A stretch of DNA of 64,000 nucleotides from the NCBI GenBank assembly GCA_028684095.1, contig JAQUGQ010000006.1:16111-80110 (forward strand). Reading direction: 5' to 3'. Under the pieces are notes generated by a model. The model worked only from the letters and a program-made list of their open reading frames with translations, ran no database searches and was not told the origin of the DNA. Position numbers and translations under genes: made by a program. This stretch comes from Clostridia bacterium. GTDB lineage: Bacteria; Bacillota; Clostridia; TANB77; CAG-465. Shown here one piece after another: positions 48,235-56,309 of the stretch (position 1 is its first letter; the number at the start of each line of letters is the position of its first letter).

Positions 48235-48783
48235 ATGTATTTGTATATTTTAGTTGGTTTAGTATTTGTTATTAGTATTTATTTGTTTTTAACTTATAAT
48301 GTTTTTATAAAACTAAATAATTTAGTAAAAGAAGCATTTGCTACAATGGATGTGTATTTTAAAAAAAGATGGGACTTAATTCCTAATATAGTAGAAACAG
48401 TGAAAGGTTATTCAATGCATGAAAAAGAAACATTAGAAAAAGTTGTAAAATTGAGAAGTGAAGTTTATGATAATATGTCATTAAATGAAAAAATTAATAC
48501 TAATGAGCAATTAACAAAAGATATTTCAAAACTAATGATGTTAGTTGAAAATTATCCAGATTTAAAAGCTAATCAAAATTTTTTAGAACTTAGCAAACAA
48601 TTAATAAAAATAGAAGATGATATTGCAAATTCACGTAAATACTATAATGCTGTTGTTAGAAATTTAAATAATATAGTTGAAATGTTTCCTAGCAATTTAG
48701 TTGCAAAACTATTTGATTTTAAATCTTTAAAAATGTTTGAAGTTAATAATGGTGAAAGAGAAAATATTGAAGTAAAACTTTAA
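48235..48783 (+). CDS. LemA-family membrane protein
   Basis: 182 residues from ATG 48235 (GAGGGG about 10 bases upstream; the GTG at 48226 is too close). One N-terminal transmembrane helix precedes the LemA helical bundle: LVKEAFATMDVYFKKRWDLIPNIVETVKGY, ISKLMMLVENYPDLKANQNF and NSRKYYNAVVRNLNN. LemA genes usually pair with a DUF2207 or TPM-domain membrane protein, and a DUF2207 gene follows 15 bases on. Function of the pair is unknown. Confidence 0.93.
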   Translation: MYLYILVGLVFVISIYLFLTYNVFIKLNNLVKEAFATMDVYFKKRWDLIPNIVETVKGYSMHEKETLEKVVKLRSEVYDNMSLNEKINTNEQLTKDISKLMMLVENYPDLKANQNFLELSKQLIKIEDDIANSRKYYNAVVRNLNNIVEMFPSNLVAKLFDFKSLKMFEVNNGERENIEVKL

Positions 48784-48798
48784 TTAATGGAGGTTAAA

Positions 48799-50710
48799 AT
48801 GAAAGTAATAAAAAAACGTTTATTTATAGGATTATTATTTTTTGTATGCTTAATATTCATTTCTACTATTAATGCTTCAGAGTTAGAATATGCTAGTGAA
48901 AATGATATAACTAGCACAAAAAAATATCGGTTATGATTATCAGATTAATAGTTACGATATTAAATTAGTTGTAAATGAAAATAATATTATTGATGTTACT
49001 GAAACTATTGATGCATACTTCAATATAAATAAACATGGTATATTTAGAAAATTACCACTTAGAAATAAAGTTGAAAGACTAGATGGAACTATTTCAAATA
49101 ATAGGGTTAAAATTAGTAATATACTAATAAGTGATCAAGCAAACGTATATAATGAAAATGAATATAAGATTATTAAAATTGGTAATCCAAATTCTACTTT
49201 AATTGGTGCTCAAAATTATACAATTAAATATTTATATAATTTAGGTAATGATACAGGGAAAAATTACGATGAGTTATATTTTAATCTAATAGGTACTGAA
49301 TGGGATACAACAATTGATAACATAACTTTTACTATTGAAATGCCTAAAGAATTTAATAAAGATAAAGTTGGTTTTTCATCTGGAAATAGATATTCAACTT
49401 ATAGTAATGATGTAACATTTATGGTTAGTGGAAATACTATAAAGGGTACATGTAATAAAAAATTGAATCCAGGTGAAGCATTAACAGTTAGATTAGAGCT
49501 TCCTGAAGGATATTTTATTGGTGCAACTTATAATTTAGATTATCTAATGCTTATGTCGTTATTTTTACCAATTCTTTTTGCTTTAATATCTATACTACTT
49601 TGGTTTAAATATGGAAAAGATAATAAAGTTATTGAAACAGTAGAATTTTATCCGCCTGAAGATTATAATAGTGCAGAACTTGGATATTTATACAAAGGTG
49701 CTTCAGATTCAAAAGATGTTATATCTCTGATAGTATATTTAGCAAATAAAGGTTATTTAAAAATAGTTGAAACTGAAGAAAAAGTGTTGTTTTTTAATAA
49801 TAAAGATTTTAAATTAGTTAAATTAAAAGAATATGATGGTGATAATCCAATTGAGAAAACATTTTTTAAGGGATTATTCAAATCTAAAGATGAAGTTACA
49901 TCTGATGACTTAAGTAATGAATTTTATATTACTCTAGGTAAAATAACTGAAATATTAAGTTGTGACGATAATAAATATAAAATATTTGAGAAAAACTCTT
50001 TGAGTAAAAAAATTATCATTATACTAATGATAATTGCAACATTTCTTTTAATAACAGTAAAGCCAGTTGTAGAATTTACAGGTTATACTTCTTTAATTTT
50101 TGCTTTAATATTTCCCGGTGTTGGTTTTACAGTGTTATTTGCAGGCTTATTTGGTAAAATTCCTGGTATGCCTAAAATATTTGCATTAGTATGGGGATTG
50201 GGATTTGGTGGAATGCCTTGGGCAGCTATGGTATTACCTGCTTTAATGATAGATAGTATATATTTAATAATCTATTTATCAGGTGCTGTATGTAGTTGTA
50301 TAATGTGTATAGTATTGCAATATATGCCTAAAAGAACAAAGTATGGAAATGAAATATTAGGTAAAATTAGAGGATTTAAAAACTTTTTAATAATTGCAGA
50401 AAAAGATAAATTAGAAGAACTAGTAATGCAAGATCCAAGTTATTTTTATAATATTTTACCATATACTTATGTATTAGATATTTCAGATAAATGGATTAAG
50501 AAATTTGAGATTATTGCTGTTTCTCCACCTAGTTGGTATGAGGGTAGTGGAGCATTTAGTTATTCTTCATTTAGTGGTTTTATGGCTACTACAATGATTT
50601 CTGCTACAAATTCAATGTCATCAAGTCCATCATCATCTGGTGGTGGAGGTTCTTCGGGTGGAGGTTCATCTGGAGGGGGTTCTGGAGGCGGCGGTGGAGG
50701 TTCTTGGTAA
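48799..50710 (+). pseudogene. DUF2207 membrane protein, frameshifted near its N-terminus
   Basis: ATG 48799 (AATGGAGG upstream) encodes a signal peptide (KRLFIGLLFFVCLIFI) and stops at 48934. The homologous sequence continues in the +1 frame from about 48929 (GYDYQINSYDIKLVV, HGIFRKLPL) to 50710. An A7 run at 48918-48924 is the likely site; with A6 the protein would be one 636-residue chain. Downstream are transmembrane helices and a Ser/Gly-rich C-terminus (SSGGGGSS) typical of DUF2207. The frame 49340-50710 alone is open. Either an error, a phase-variable or slippage site, or a recent loss. Confidence 0.8.
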
Positions 50711-50777
50711 AAATCTAAGTTAATAGAATGAAGATAATTTATCTTGAAATTAGCATATTTATATAGAAAGGAATAGG

Positions 50778-52112
50778 TTGAATACTAAAATGAAAAATAA
50801 AAAAGGTATATCGCTTATAGTATTAGTAATAACAATAATAGTTATAATAATACTAGCAGGAGCAGTAATATTAAGCTTAGCAAATAACAATCCAATAGAA
50901 TCAGCAAATGAAGCAACGTTTAAAACAAATGTAGATGCATATAATTCAGAGCTTACTCTGGCTATATCCAATCAACATTTGCAGAATCAATCATTTGATC
51001 CAACTACATTTGATAAAGGGGTATGGAATGGTGGAACTATAGGAGAAACAATAAAAAAATATATACCAAGTATAACAGTAGCAGATGGATTGAAATTTGA
51101 AATACAAGACAGTAAGTTGGTATATGTAGGAATAAATGAAACAGAACAAGACTGGTTTACAAGTATGAGTATGACAAGTGAAGAAGAAACAGGACTCGGA
51201 TTAAATGTAATAGCAACAGATAATGTAACATTTAATGGAGAAGCTGCTTCGTATAGTAATCCAATAATACCAAAAGGATTTATGTCAATAGAAGATGGAG
51301 CAGTATGGCCAACAGATTGGAATAATGGATTAGTAATAGAAGATGCAAGTGGAAATCAATTTGTATGGGTACCAGTAGATGGAACAAATGTATCATATGC
51401 TAAATGGTGTACAACAGGTTTATCGCATTCATTTACAACAAATGATAGTATATTATCAGGTGCTGTTGATGAAAATACACAAGTAACAACATATGGAGGA
51501 TTCTATATAGCAAGATATGAAGCAGGAAATCAAACAGGTACATTAGTAAGTAAAAAAGATGTAACAGTATGGACAGATATAAATTATACTAATTCAAAAA
51601 CACAATCAGAAGCAATGTATAATACAGCAGAAGTAAAAAGTGGACTAGTAACAGGAACCCAGTGGGATACAGTAATGAGATGGATTAGTAATAATTCAGG
51701 TCCAAGTGTAACAAATAGTACAACATGGGGAAATCATTCAAATTCAGTAGAACCTGGTCATGGAAGTAAACAGATAGCGGGATACAGCGAAATTTGGAAA
51801 GCAAAAAACATATATGATTTGGCAGGAAATACATGGGAATGGACAAATGAGATTTATAGCTCTTTCCGTGTCTTTCGTGGGGGGGCGGTTACAGCAATAG
51901 TGGTAGCGACAACCCAGTTGCTTATCGTGGCTACAATGATTCTACTCTCACTAGCAGTGGCTTATCTTTCCACGTTGTGCTTTATATATTATAGCTGTTT
52001 TCCACTGAAAATACTATTCAGAAGGTACAAAATATATTTGAGAGTAAAGAATAAATATATAAAAGATAAAATAAAACAAATTAAATTAATAGATTGGATG
52101 AGTTTCAAATAA
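50778..52112 (+). CDS. Array copy 1: pseudopilin-anchored FGE/lectin-fold protein, variable region frameshifted
   Basis: Leader KNKKGISLIVLVITIIV with hydrophobic helix, a linker (NNNPIESANEATF), then an FGE-sulfatase/C-type-lectin-like domain (NQFVWVPVDGTN, GGFYIARYEAG, NIYDLAGNTWEWTNE). In the variable end a run of seven G (51879-51885 region) versus five in copy 3 shifts the frame. With five or eight G it would read RGGGYSNSG...LSFHVVLYIL and stop at 51992-51994. As read, an unrelated tail runs on to 52112. Start is TTG 50778 (AAAGGA upstream) or ATG 50790. No consensus promoter lies in front, unlike copies 2-5; it may be read through from the DUF2207 gene. Confidence 0.75.
   Translation: MNTKMKNKKGISLIVLVITIIVIIILAGAVILSLANNNPIESANEATFKTNVDAYNSELTLAISNQHLQNQSFDPTTFDKGVWNGGTIGETIKKYIPSITVADGLKFEIQDSKLVYVGINETEQDWFTSMSMTSEEETGLGLNVIATDNVTFNGEAASYSNPIIPKGFMSIEDGAVWPTDWNNGLVIEDASGNQFVWVPVDGTNVSYAKWCTTGLSHSFTTNDSILSGAVDENTQVTTYGGFYIARYEAGNQTGTLVSKKDVTVWTDINYTNSKTQSEAMYNTAEVKSGLVTGTQWDTVMRWISNNSGPSVTNSTTWGNHSNSVEPGHGSKQIAGYSEIWKAKNIYDLAGNTWEWTNEIYSSFRVFRGGAVTAIVVATTQLLIVATMILLSLAVAYLSTLCFIYYSCFPLKILFRRYKIYLRVKNKYIKDKIKQIKLIDWMSFK
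51998..52011 (+). other. Stem-loop just after variable region, copy 1
   Basis: TTTTC-CACT-GAAAA, 4 bases after the intended stop codon. The same element (TTTC, 3-4 nt loop, GAAA) follows the stop in copies 2, 3 and 5. DGR targets commonly carry a small hairpin just 3' of the variable region. Confidence 0.5.
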
Positions 52113-52126
52113 GTATAGCTTTTTTC

Positions 52127-52188
52127 TAGCAGGGTGGAAAACTTGAAATGTAGATAATTAATACTACATAAGTTTTATACCTTGTTAT
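52127..52188 (+). ncRNA. Conserved long hairpin after copy 1
   Basis: The arm at 52127-52144 (AGCAGGGTGGAAAACTT core) pairs with 52170-52187, with a smaller GTAG/CTAC stem inside the loop. The sequence recurs after copies 2, 3 and 5 (54009-54070, 55723-55783, 59310-59370). It lies between target gene and MSL remnant. A structured RNA or attenuator is inferred. Confidence 0.5.
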
Positions 52189-52445
52189 GAAAGGGTTATT
52201 TTTTATGGATTTCTTAGATAAAGATGCATTAGTTATGGGAAAATATTGTAAGTTGGATAAAATATGTTTTTTATAAATGTGTGTAAGGTTGAATTTCCTC
52301 TTAATAGTTTAGAAAATAAAAGAAGAAACTGAAACTAATAGAGTATTTAATTAGCAATAGAAAAATTAAAATCTATGAAGCTAAAAAATATTTAAATGAC
52401 ATATAGGCTATATGTGCTATTTAGTAATTAATACTATATAAATTT
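52189..52445 (+). pseudogene. Degenerate MutS-like (MSL) DGR accessory gene, copy 1 remnant
   Basis: Fragments in different frames read DKDALVMGKYCKLDKICF, then MCV and, one frame over, VEFPLNSLE, followed near 52415 by the same junction sequence found after the RT fragment of copy 3. These match the short MutS domain I-like accessory protein that precedes some DGR reverse transcriptases. Heavily decayed. Confidence 0.4.
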
Positions 52446-52494
52446 ACAATTTATGCTGATATAAATAAATTATAACAAATTTTTTAAAAAAATA

Positions 52495-52523
52495 TTGACA
52501 AAAAAATACATTTGTCATATAAT
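52495..52523 (+). promoter_or_regulatory. Sigma-A promoter with internal inverted repeat, copy 2
   Basis: TTGACA (52495-52500), 17-base spacer, TATAAT (52518-52523). TGACAAA and TTTGTCA form a perfect 7-bp inverted repeat from the -35 into the spacer, likely an operator. Confidence 0.8.
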
Positions 52524-52578
52524 TAAATTACTATTTAATATATCTTGAAATTAGCATATTTATATAGAAGGGAATAGG

Positions 52579-53886
52579 TTGAATATTAAAATGAAAAATA
52601 ACAAAGGTATATCGCTTATAGTATTAGTAATAACAATAATAGTTATAATAATACTAGCAGGAGCAGTAATATTAAGTTTAGCAAATAATAATCCAATAGA
52701 ACAAGCAAGTGAAGCATTATTTAAAACAAATGTGGATGCATATAATTCAGAGCTTACTCTAGCTATATCCAATCAACATTTACAGGATCAATCATTTGAT
52801 CCAACTACATTTGATAAAGGGGTATGGAATGGTGGAACTATAGGAGAAACAATAAAAAAATATATACCAAGTATAACAGTAGCAGATGGATTAAAATTTG
52901 AAATACAAGATAGTAAGTTGGTATATGTAGGAACAAATGAAACAGAACAAGACTGGTTTACAAGTATGAGTATGACAAGTGAAGAAGAAACAGGACTTGG
53001 ATTAGATGTAATAGCAACGGATAATGTAACATTTGATGGAGAGGCAGCTGCATATAATAATCCGATAATACCGAAAGGATTTATGGCAATAGAAGATGGA
53101 GCAGTATGGCCAACAGATTGGAATGAAGGACTAGTAATAGAAGATGCAAGTGGAAACCAATTTGTATGGGTACCAGTAGATGGAACAAATGTATCATATG
53201 CAAAGTGGTGTACAATAGGATTCTCTTATGCAAGTACAACAGATGATAGTATACTATCAGGTACGGTAGATGAAAATACACAAGTAACAAATTATGGTGG
53301 CTTTTATATAGCAAGATATGAATCAATGTTTGACTATAACTCAGGAAGTATAAGAGTAGCAAGTAAAGTTAGTACAAATAAGACAGACTCAACAGATTGG
53401 TCATCATTAAGAAATGCAACATATAATGGATATTTATGGAATTGTATTAATTATACAGATGCAAAAACATATTCAGAAAATATGGCAGCAAGCTATAGTT
53501 ATGATGCATTAAAAGTTAAAAGTGGACTTGTAACAGGAACACAATGGGATACAGCAATGAAATGGATACAAAATGCAAGTATAAGTGTAACAGATAGTAG
53601 AACATGGGGAAATTATAGTAATTCAATAGACCCAGCTAATGTATCAGGATATGGAAGTATACAAATATCTGGATATAGCAATTACTGGAAAGTAAAAAAT
53701 ATATATGATTTATCAGGAAATATATGGGAATGGACAAATGAAATTTATAGCTCTATCCGTAGCATTCGTGGAGGTGCCTACGGATATAGTGGTAGTACTG
53801 GCCCAGCTGCTTCTCGTGAAAGCAACGGCAATATTGCTGGTGTGAACTACTACTTAGGTTTCCGTGTTGTACTTTATATATTGTAG
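52579..53886 (+). CDS. Array copy 2: pseudopilin-anchored FGE/lectin-fold variable protein
   Basis: 435 residues, intact. Leader KNNKGISLIVLV, linker NNNPIEQASEALF, domain blocks NQFVWVPVDGTN, GGFYIARYES and NIYDLSGNIWEWTNE. The variable end is SSIRSIRGGAYGYSGSTG... closing with GFRVVLYIL. It has an insertion (residues around FDYNSGSIRVASK) absent from the other copies. Likely exported to the cell envelope as a pseudopilin-like membrane protein that shows a ligand-binding lectin fold. TTG 52579 or ATG 52591 may be the start (GAAGGGA upstream). A consensus promoter lies at 52495-52523. Confidence 0.82.
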   Translation: MNIKMKNNKGISLIVLVITIIVIIILAGAVILSLANNNPIEQASEALFKTNVDAYNSELTLAISNQHLQDQSFDPTTFDKGVWNGGTIGETIKKYIPSITVADGLKFEIQDSKLVYVGTNETEQDWFTSMSMTSEEETGLGLDVIATDNVTFDGEAAAYNNPIIPKGFMAIEDGAVWPTDWNEGLVIEDASGNQFVWVPVDGTNVSYAKWCTIGFSYASTTDDSILSGTVDENTQVTNYGGFYIARYESMFDYNSGSIRVASKVSTNKTDSTDWSSLRNATYNGYLWNCINYTDAKTYSENMAASYSYDALKVKSGLVTGTQWDTAMKWIQNASISVTDSRTWGNYSNSIDPANVSGYGSIQISGYSNYWKVKNIYDLSGNIWEWTNEIYSSIRSIRGGAYGYSGSTGPAASRESNGNIAGVNYYLGFRVVLYIL

Positions 53887-54008
53887 ATATTTTTCACTGA
53901 AACTACACTGGAAAAGGCATAAGATATACTTGAGAGTAAAAAGAACAAATATGTAAAAGATAAGATAAATTAATAGATTGAACGGGTTTTAAATAAGTAT
54001 AGTTTTTT

Positions 54009-54070
54009 TAGCAGGATGGAAAATTTGAAATTAGATAATTAATATTACATAAGTTTTCTATCTTGCTTAG
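54009..54070 (+). ncRNA. Conserved long hairpin after copy 2
   Basis: The arm 54010-54026 pairs with 54051-54069, homologous to the hairpin after copies 1, 3 and 5. Base changes in one arm are often matched or kept as G-U in the other, consistent with a selected RNA structure. Confidence 0.5.
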
Positions 54071-54260
54071 AAAGGGGTATATTTTATTATGCTTCAGATA
54101 AAAATGTATTAGTTGTGGAAAATATTGCAAGTAGGATAAAATATGTTTTTCTATAAATGTGTGTTAAGGTTGAATTTTCTCTTAATAGTTTAGAAAAATT
54201 AAAATCTATGAAGCTAAAAAATATTCAAATGTACATTTAGTAATTAATACTATATAAATT
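54071..54260 (+). pseudogene. Degenerate MSL accessory gene, copy 2 remnant
   Basis: Reads GIFYYASDKNVLVVENIA, then after a stop MCV and VEFSLNSLEKLKSMKLKNIQMY in a nearby frame. GIFYYA...DK is the block that matches MutS domain I (compare GDFYELF). Clearly broken by stops and deletions. Confidence 0.45.
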
Positions 54261-54310
54261 TACAATTTATGCTGATATAACTATATTATAACAATATTTT
54301 TAAAAAAATA

Positions 54311-54339
54311 TTGACAAGAAAATATATTTGTCATATAAT
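54311..54339 (+). promoter_or_regulatory. Sigma-A promoter with inverted repeat, copy 3
   Basis: TTGACA (54311-54316), 17-base spacer, TATAAT (54334-54339). The inverted repeat is TGACAAG/TTTGTCA, one base less perfect than in copy 2. Confidence 0.8.
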
Positions 54340-54404
54340 TAAATTGATAGTTAATTTATAATGTAATTAACATAGTTATTCAAAAGAAAAATGGAGGTAT
54401 TTTA

Positions 54405-55598
54405 ATGAAAAAAGATAAAGGTATATCATTAATAGTATTAGTAATAACAATAATAGTTATAATAATATTAGCAGGAGCAGTAATATTAAGCTTAGCAAAT
54501 AACAATCCAATAGAATCATCAAATGAAGCAACGTTTAAAGCAAATGTAGCAGAATATAACTCAGAACTTGCAATGGCTATATCAAATGAATATTTACAAG
54601 ATAATTCTTTTGATTCAGCAACATTTGATGCAGGAGTATGGGATGGAACTGGTGATGGAACTGGAACAATAAAGGAATATATAACAAGTATGTCTGAAGT
54701 AGATGCAGCAAAATTAAAAATACAAAATAGCAAATTAGTATATGTAGGAACAAATCAAATAGAAAAGGATTATCTTAAAGAAATTGGAATAGCAATTATA
54801 TTAGGAGTAAATGTAATAGCAACAGAAAACACAACAGTAAATGGAGAAGCGGCAACATATCAAAATCCAATTGTGCCAACAGGATTTAAAGCAATAAATG
54901 ATGGAACAGTATGGCCAACAGATTGGAATAATGGATTAGTAATAGAAGATGCAAGTGGAAATCAATTTGTATGGGTACCAGTAGACGGAACAAATGTATC
55001 ATATGCTAAATGGTGTACAACAGGAATTTTACATACATCAACAACAAATGATAGTATATTATCTGGTGTTATTGATGAAAATACACAAGTAACAACATAT
55101 GGAGGATTCTATATAGCAAGATATGAAGCAGGAAATCAAGCAGGTACATTAGTAAGTAAGAAAAATGCGACAGTTTGGGCAGTTATAAATTATAATGACT
55201 CAAAAACGCAATCAGAAGCAATGTACAATACATCTGAAGTAAAAAGTGGACTTATAACAGGAATGCAGTGGGATACAGTAATGAAATGGGTTAGTAATAA
55301 TTCAGGTCCAAGTGTAACAAATAGTATAACATGGGGAAATCATTCAGATTCAACAGTATCTGGACATGGAGTTAAACAAGTAGCAGGATACAGCGAAATT
55401 TGGAAAGCAAAAAACATATATGATTTAGCAGGAAATACATGGGAATGGACAAATGAAATCTATAGCTCTGTCCGTATCCTTCGTGGGGGCAAGTACAGCT
55501 ATAGTGGTAGTGACTACCCAGCAGCATATCGTCTCAACAATGATTCTACTGACATGTACAACAACATATCCTTCCGTGTTGTACTTTATATATTGTAG
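54405..55598 (+). CDS. Array copy 3: pseudopilin-anchored FGE/lectin-fold variable protein
   Basis: 397 residues, intact. The leader differs slightly (MKKDKGISLIVLV) and the ATG is directly behind ATGGAGG, so its start is unambiguous. The N-terminal linker is of the second kind (EYLQDNSFDSATFDAGVWDG), shared with copies 4 and 5. The FGE-like domain is as in copies 1 and 5 (NQFVWVPVDGTN, NIYDLAGNTWEWTNE). The variable end is SSVRILRGGKYSYSGSDY...NISFRVVLYIL, the copy closest to an inferred template. It is followed by the best-preserved MSL and RT remnant. Confidence 0.83.
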   Translation: MKKDKGISLIVLVITIIVIIILAGAVILSLANNNPIESSNEATFKANVAEYNSELAMAISNEYLQDNSFDSATFDAGVWDGTGDGTGTIKEYITSMSEVDAAKLKIQNSKLVYVGTNQIEKDYLKEIGIAIILGVNVIATENTTVNGEAATYQNPIVPTGFKAINDGTVWPTDWNNGLVIEDASGNQFVWVPVDGTNVSYAKWCTTGILHTSTTNDSILSGVIDENTQVTTYGGFYIARYEAGNQAGTLVSKKNATVWAVINYNDSKTQSEAMYNTSEVKSGLITGMQWDTVMKWVSNNSGPSVTNSITWGNHSDSTVSGHGVKQVAGYSEIWKAKNIYDLAGNTWEWTNEIYSSVRILRGGKYSYSGSDYPAAYRLNNDSTDMYNNISFRVVLYIL

Positions 55599-55722
55599 CT
55601 ACTTTCCACTGAAACTACATTAAAGATGGTACAAAATGAAATTTGAGAATGAAAATAATAAATATGTAAAAAATAAGATAAATTAACGATTGGACGGGTT
55701 TCAAATAAGTATAGCTTTTTTC

Positions 55723-55783
55723 TAGCAGGGTGAAAAACTTGAAATGTAGATAATTAATACTACATAAGTTTTCTACTTTGTTA
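55723..55783 (+). ncRNA. Conserved long hairpin after copy 3
   Basis: The arm 55723-55740 pairs with 55766-55783, homologous to the elements after copies 1, 2 and 5. It ends just before the MSL reading frame. Confidence 0.5.
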
Positions 55784-55800
55784 TGAAAGGGTTATTTTTT

Positions 55801-55980
55801 ATGTATTTTTTAGAATTAGTTAGAAAAATAAAAAATAAAAATGTTGGTAAAGTTTATATAGTAAAATCAGGTATATTTTATTATGCTTTAGATAAAGATA
55901 CAATAATTAAGGAGAAATATTGTAATTTAATAGATAGCCAAATTTTAATACAAAGAATATATATTAGAGCAATGTATTAA
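55801..55980 (+). pseudogene. MutS-like (MSL) DGR accessory protein, truncated
   Basis: The open frame from ATG 55801 (GAAAGGG upstream) encodes about 59 residues: MYFLELVRKIKNKN, then VYIVKSGIFYYALDKD, which resembles the mismatch-recognition start of MutS (FYRxGDFYELFxxDA). Such MSL domains are known accessory proteins of Clostridial DGRs, placed between target and reverse transcriptase. It stops early and fuses into RT-derived sequence. The match is by motif only. Confidence 0.5.
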
Positions 55981-56145
55981 AAATAGAGAAATGTATAAGG
56001 CAGTATTTGATGTTCAATATGGTATGAGAATATATAAAAAAAATTATGTAGATTGTTATATTTTAAAATTTGATATTTCTAAATATTTTGATAATATAGA
56101 TAAAAATATTTTAATCAATATGTCGGTTATATGTGACATTTAGTA
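55978..56145 (+). pseudogene. Reverse transcriptase fragment (RT domain motif 1)
   Basis: In the frame through 55993-56140 the sequence reads REMYKAVFDVQYGMRIY, then CYILKFDISKYFDNIDKNIL, the first conserved block of bacterial reverse transcriptases (K-x-DI-x-K-F/YF-x-x-ID-x-x-L) as in DGR and group II intron RTs. The catalytic YxDD region and the rest are deleted; the downstream junction is shared with copies 1 and 2. An MSL-RT order with adjacent variable-region genes argues for a DGR RT rather than an intron RT. Confidence 0.6.
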
Positions 56146-56214
56146 ATTAATACAGCATAAATTTACAATTTATGCTAATATAACTAAATTATAACAGATT
56201 TTCCAAAAAAATCA

Positions 56215-56242
56215 TTGACAAAAAGTATATTTGCCATATAAT
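56215..56242 (+). promoter_or_regulatory. Sigma-A promoter with inverted repeat, copy 4
   Basis: TTGACA (56215-56220), 16-base spacer, TATAAT (56237-56242). The right arm reads TTTGCCA, one base off the repeat in copy 2. Confidence 0.75.
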
Positions 56243-56309
56243 TAAGTTGATAGTTAATCTATCTTGAAATTAGCATATTTATATAGAAAGGAATAGGCTG
56301 AATAATAAA

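Noticed and set aside
55801..56145. Group II intron or retron as the source of the RT fragment
   Set aside because: No intron ribozyme domain or msr/msd-like structure is seen, while an MSL-like frame and variable-region genes lie next to it, which fits a DGR better. The fragment is short, so this stays open.
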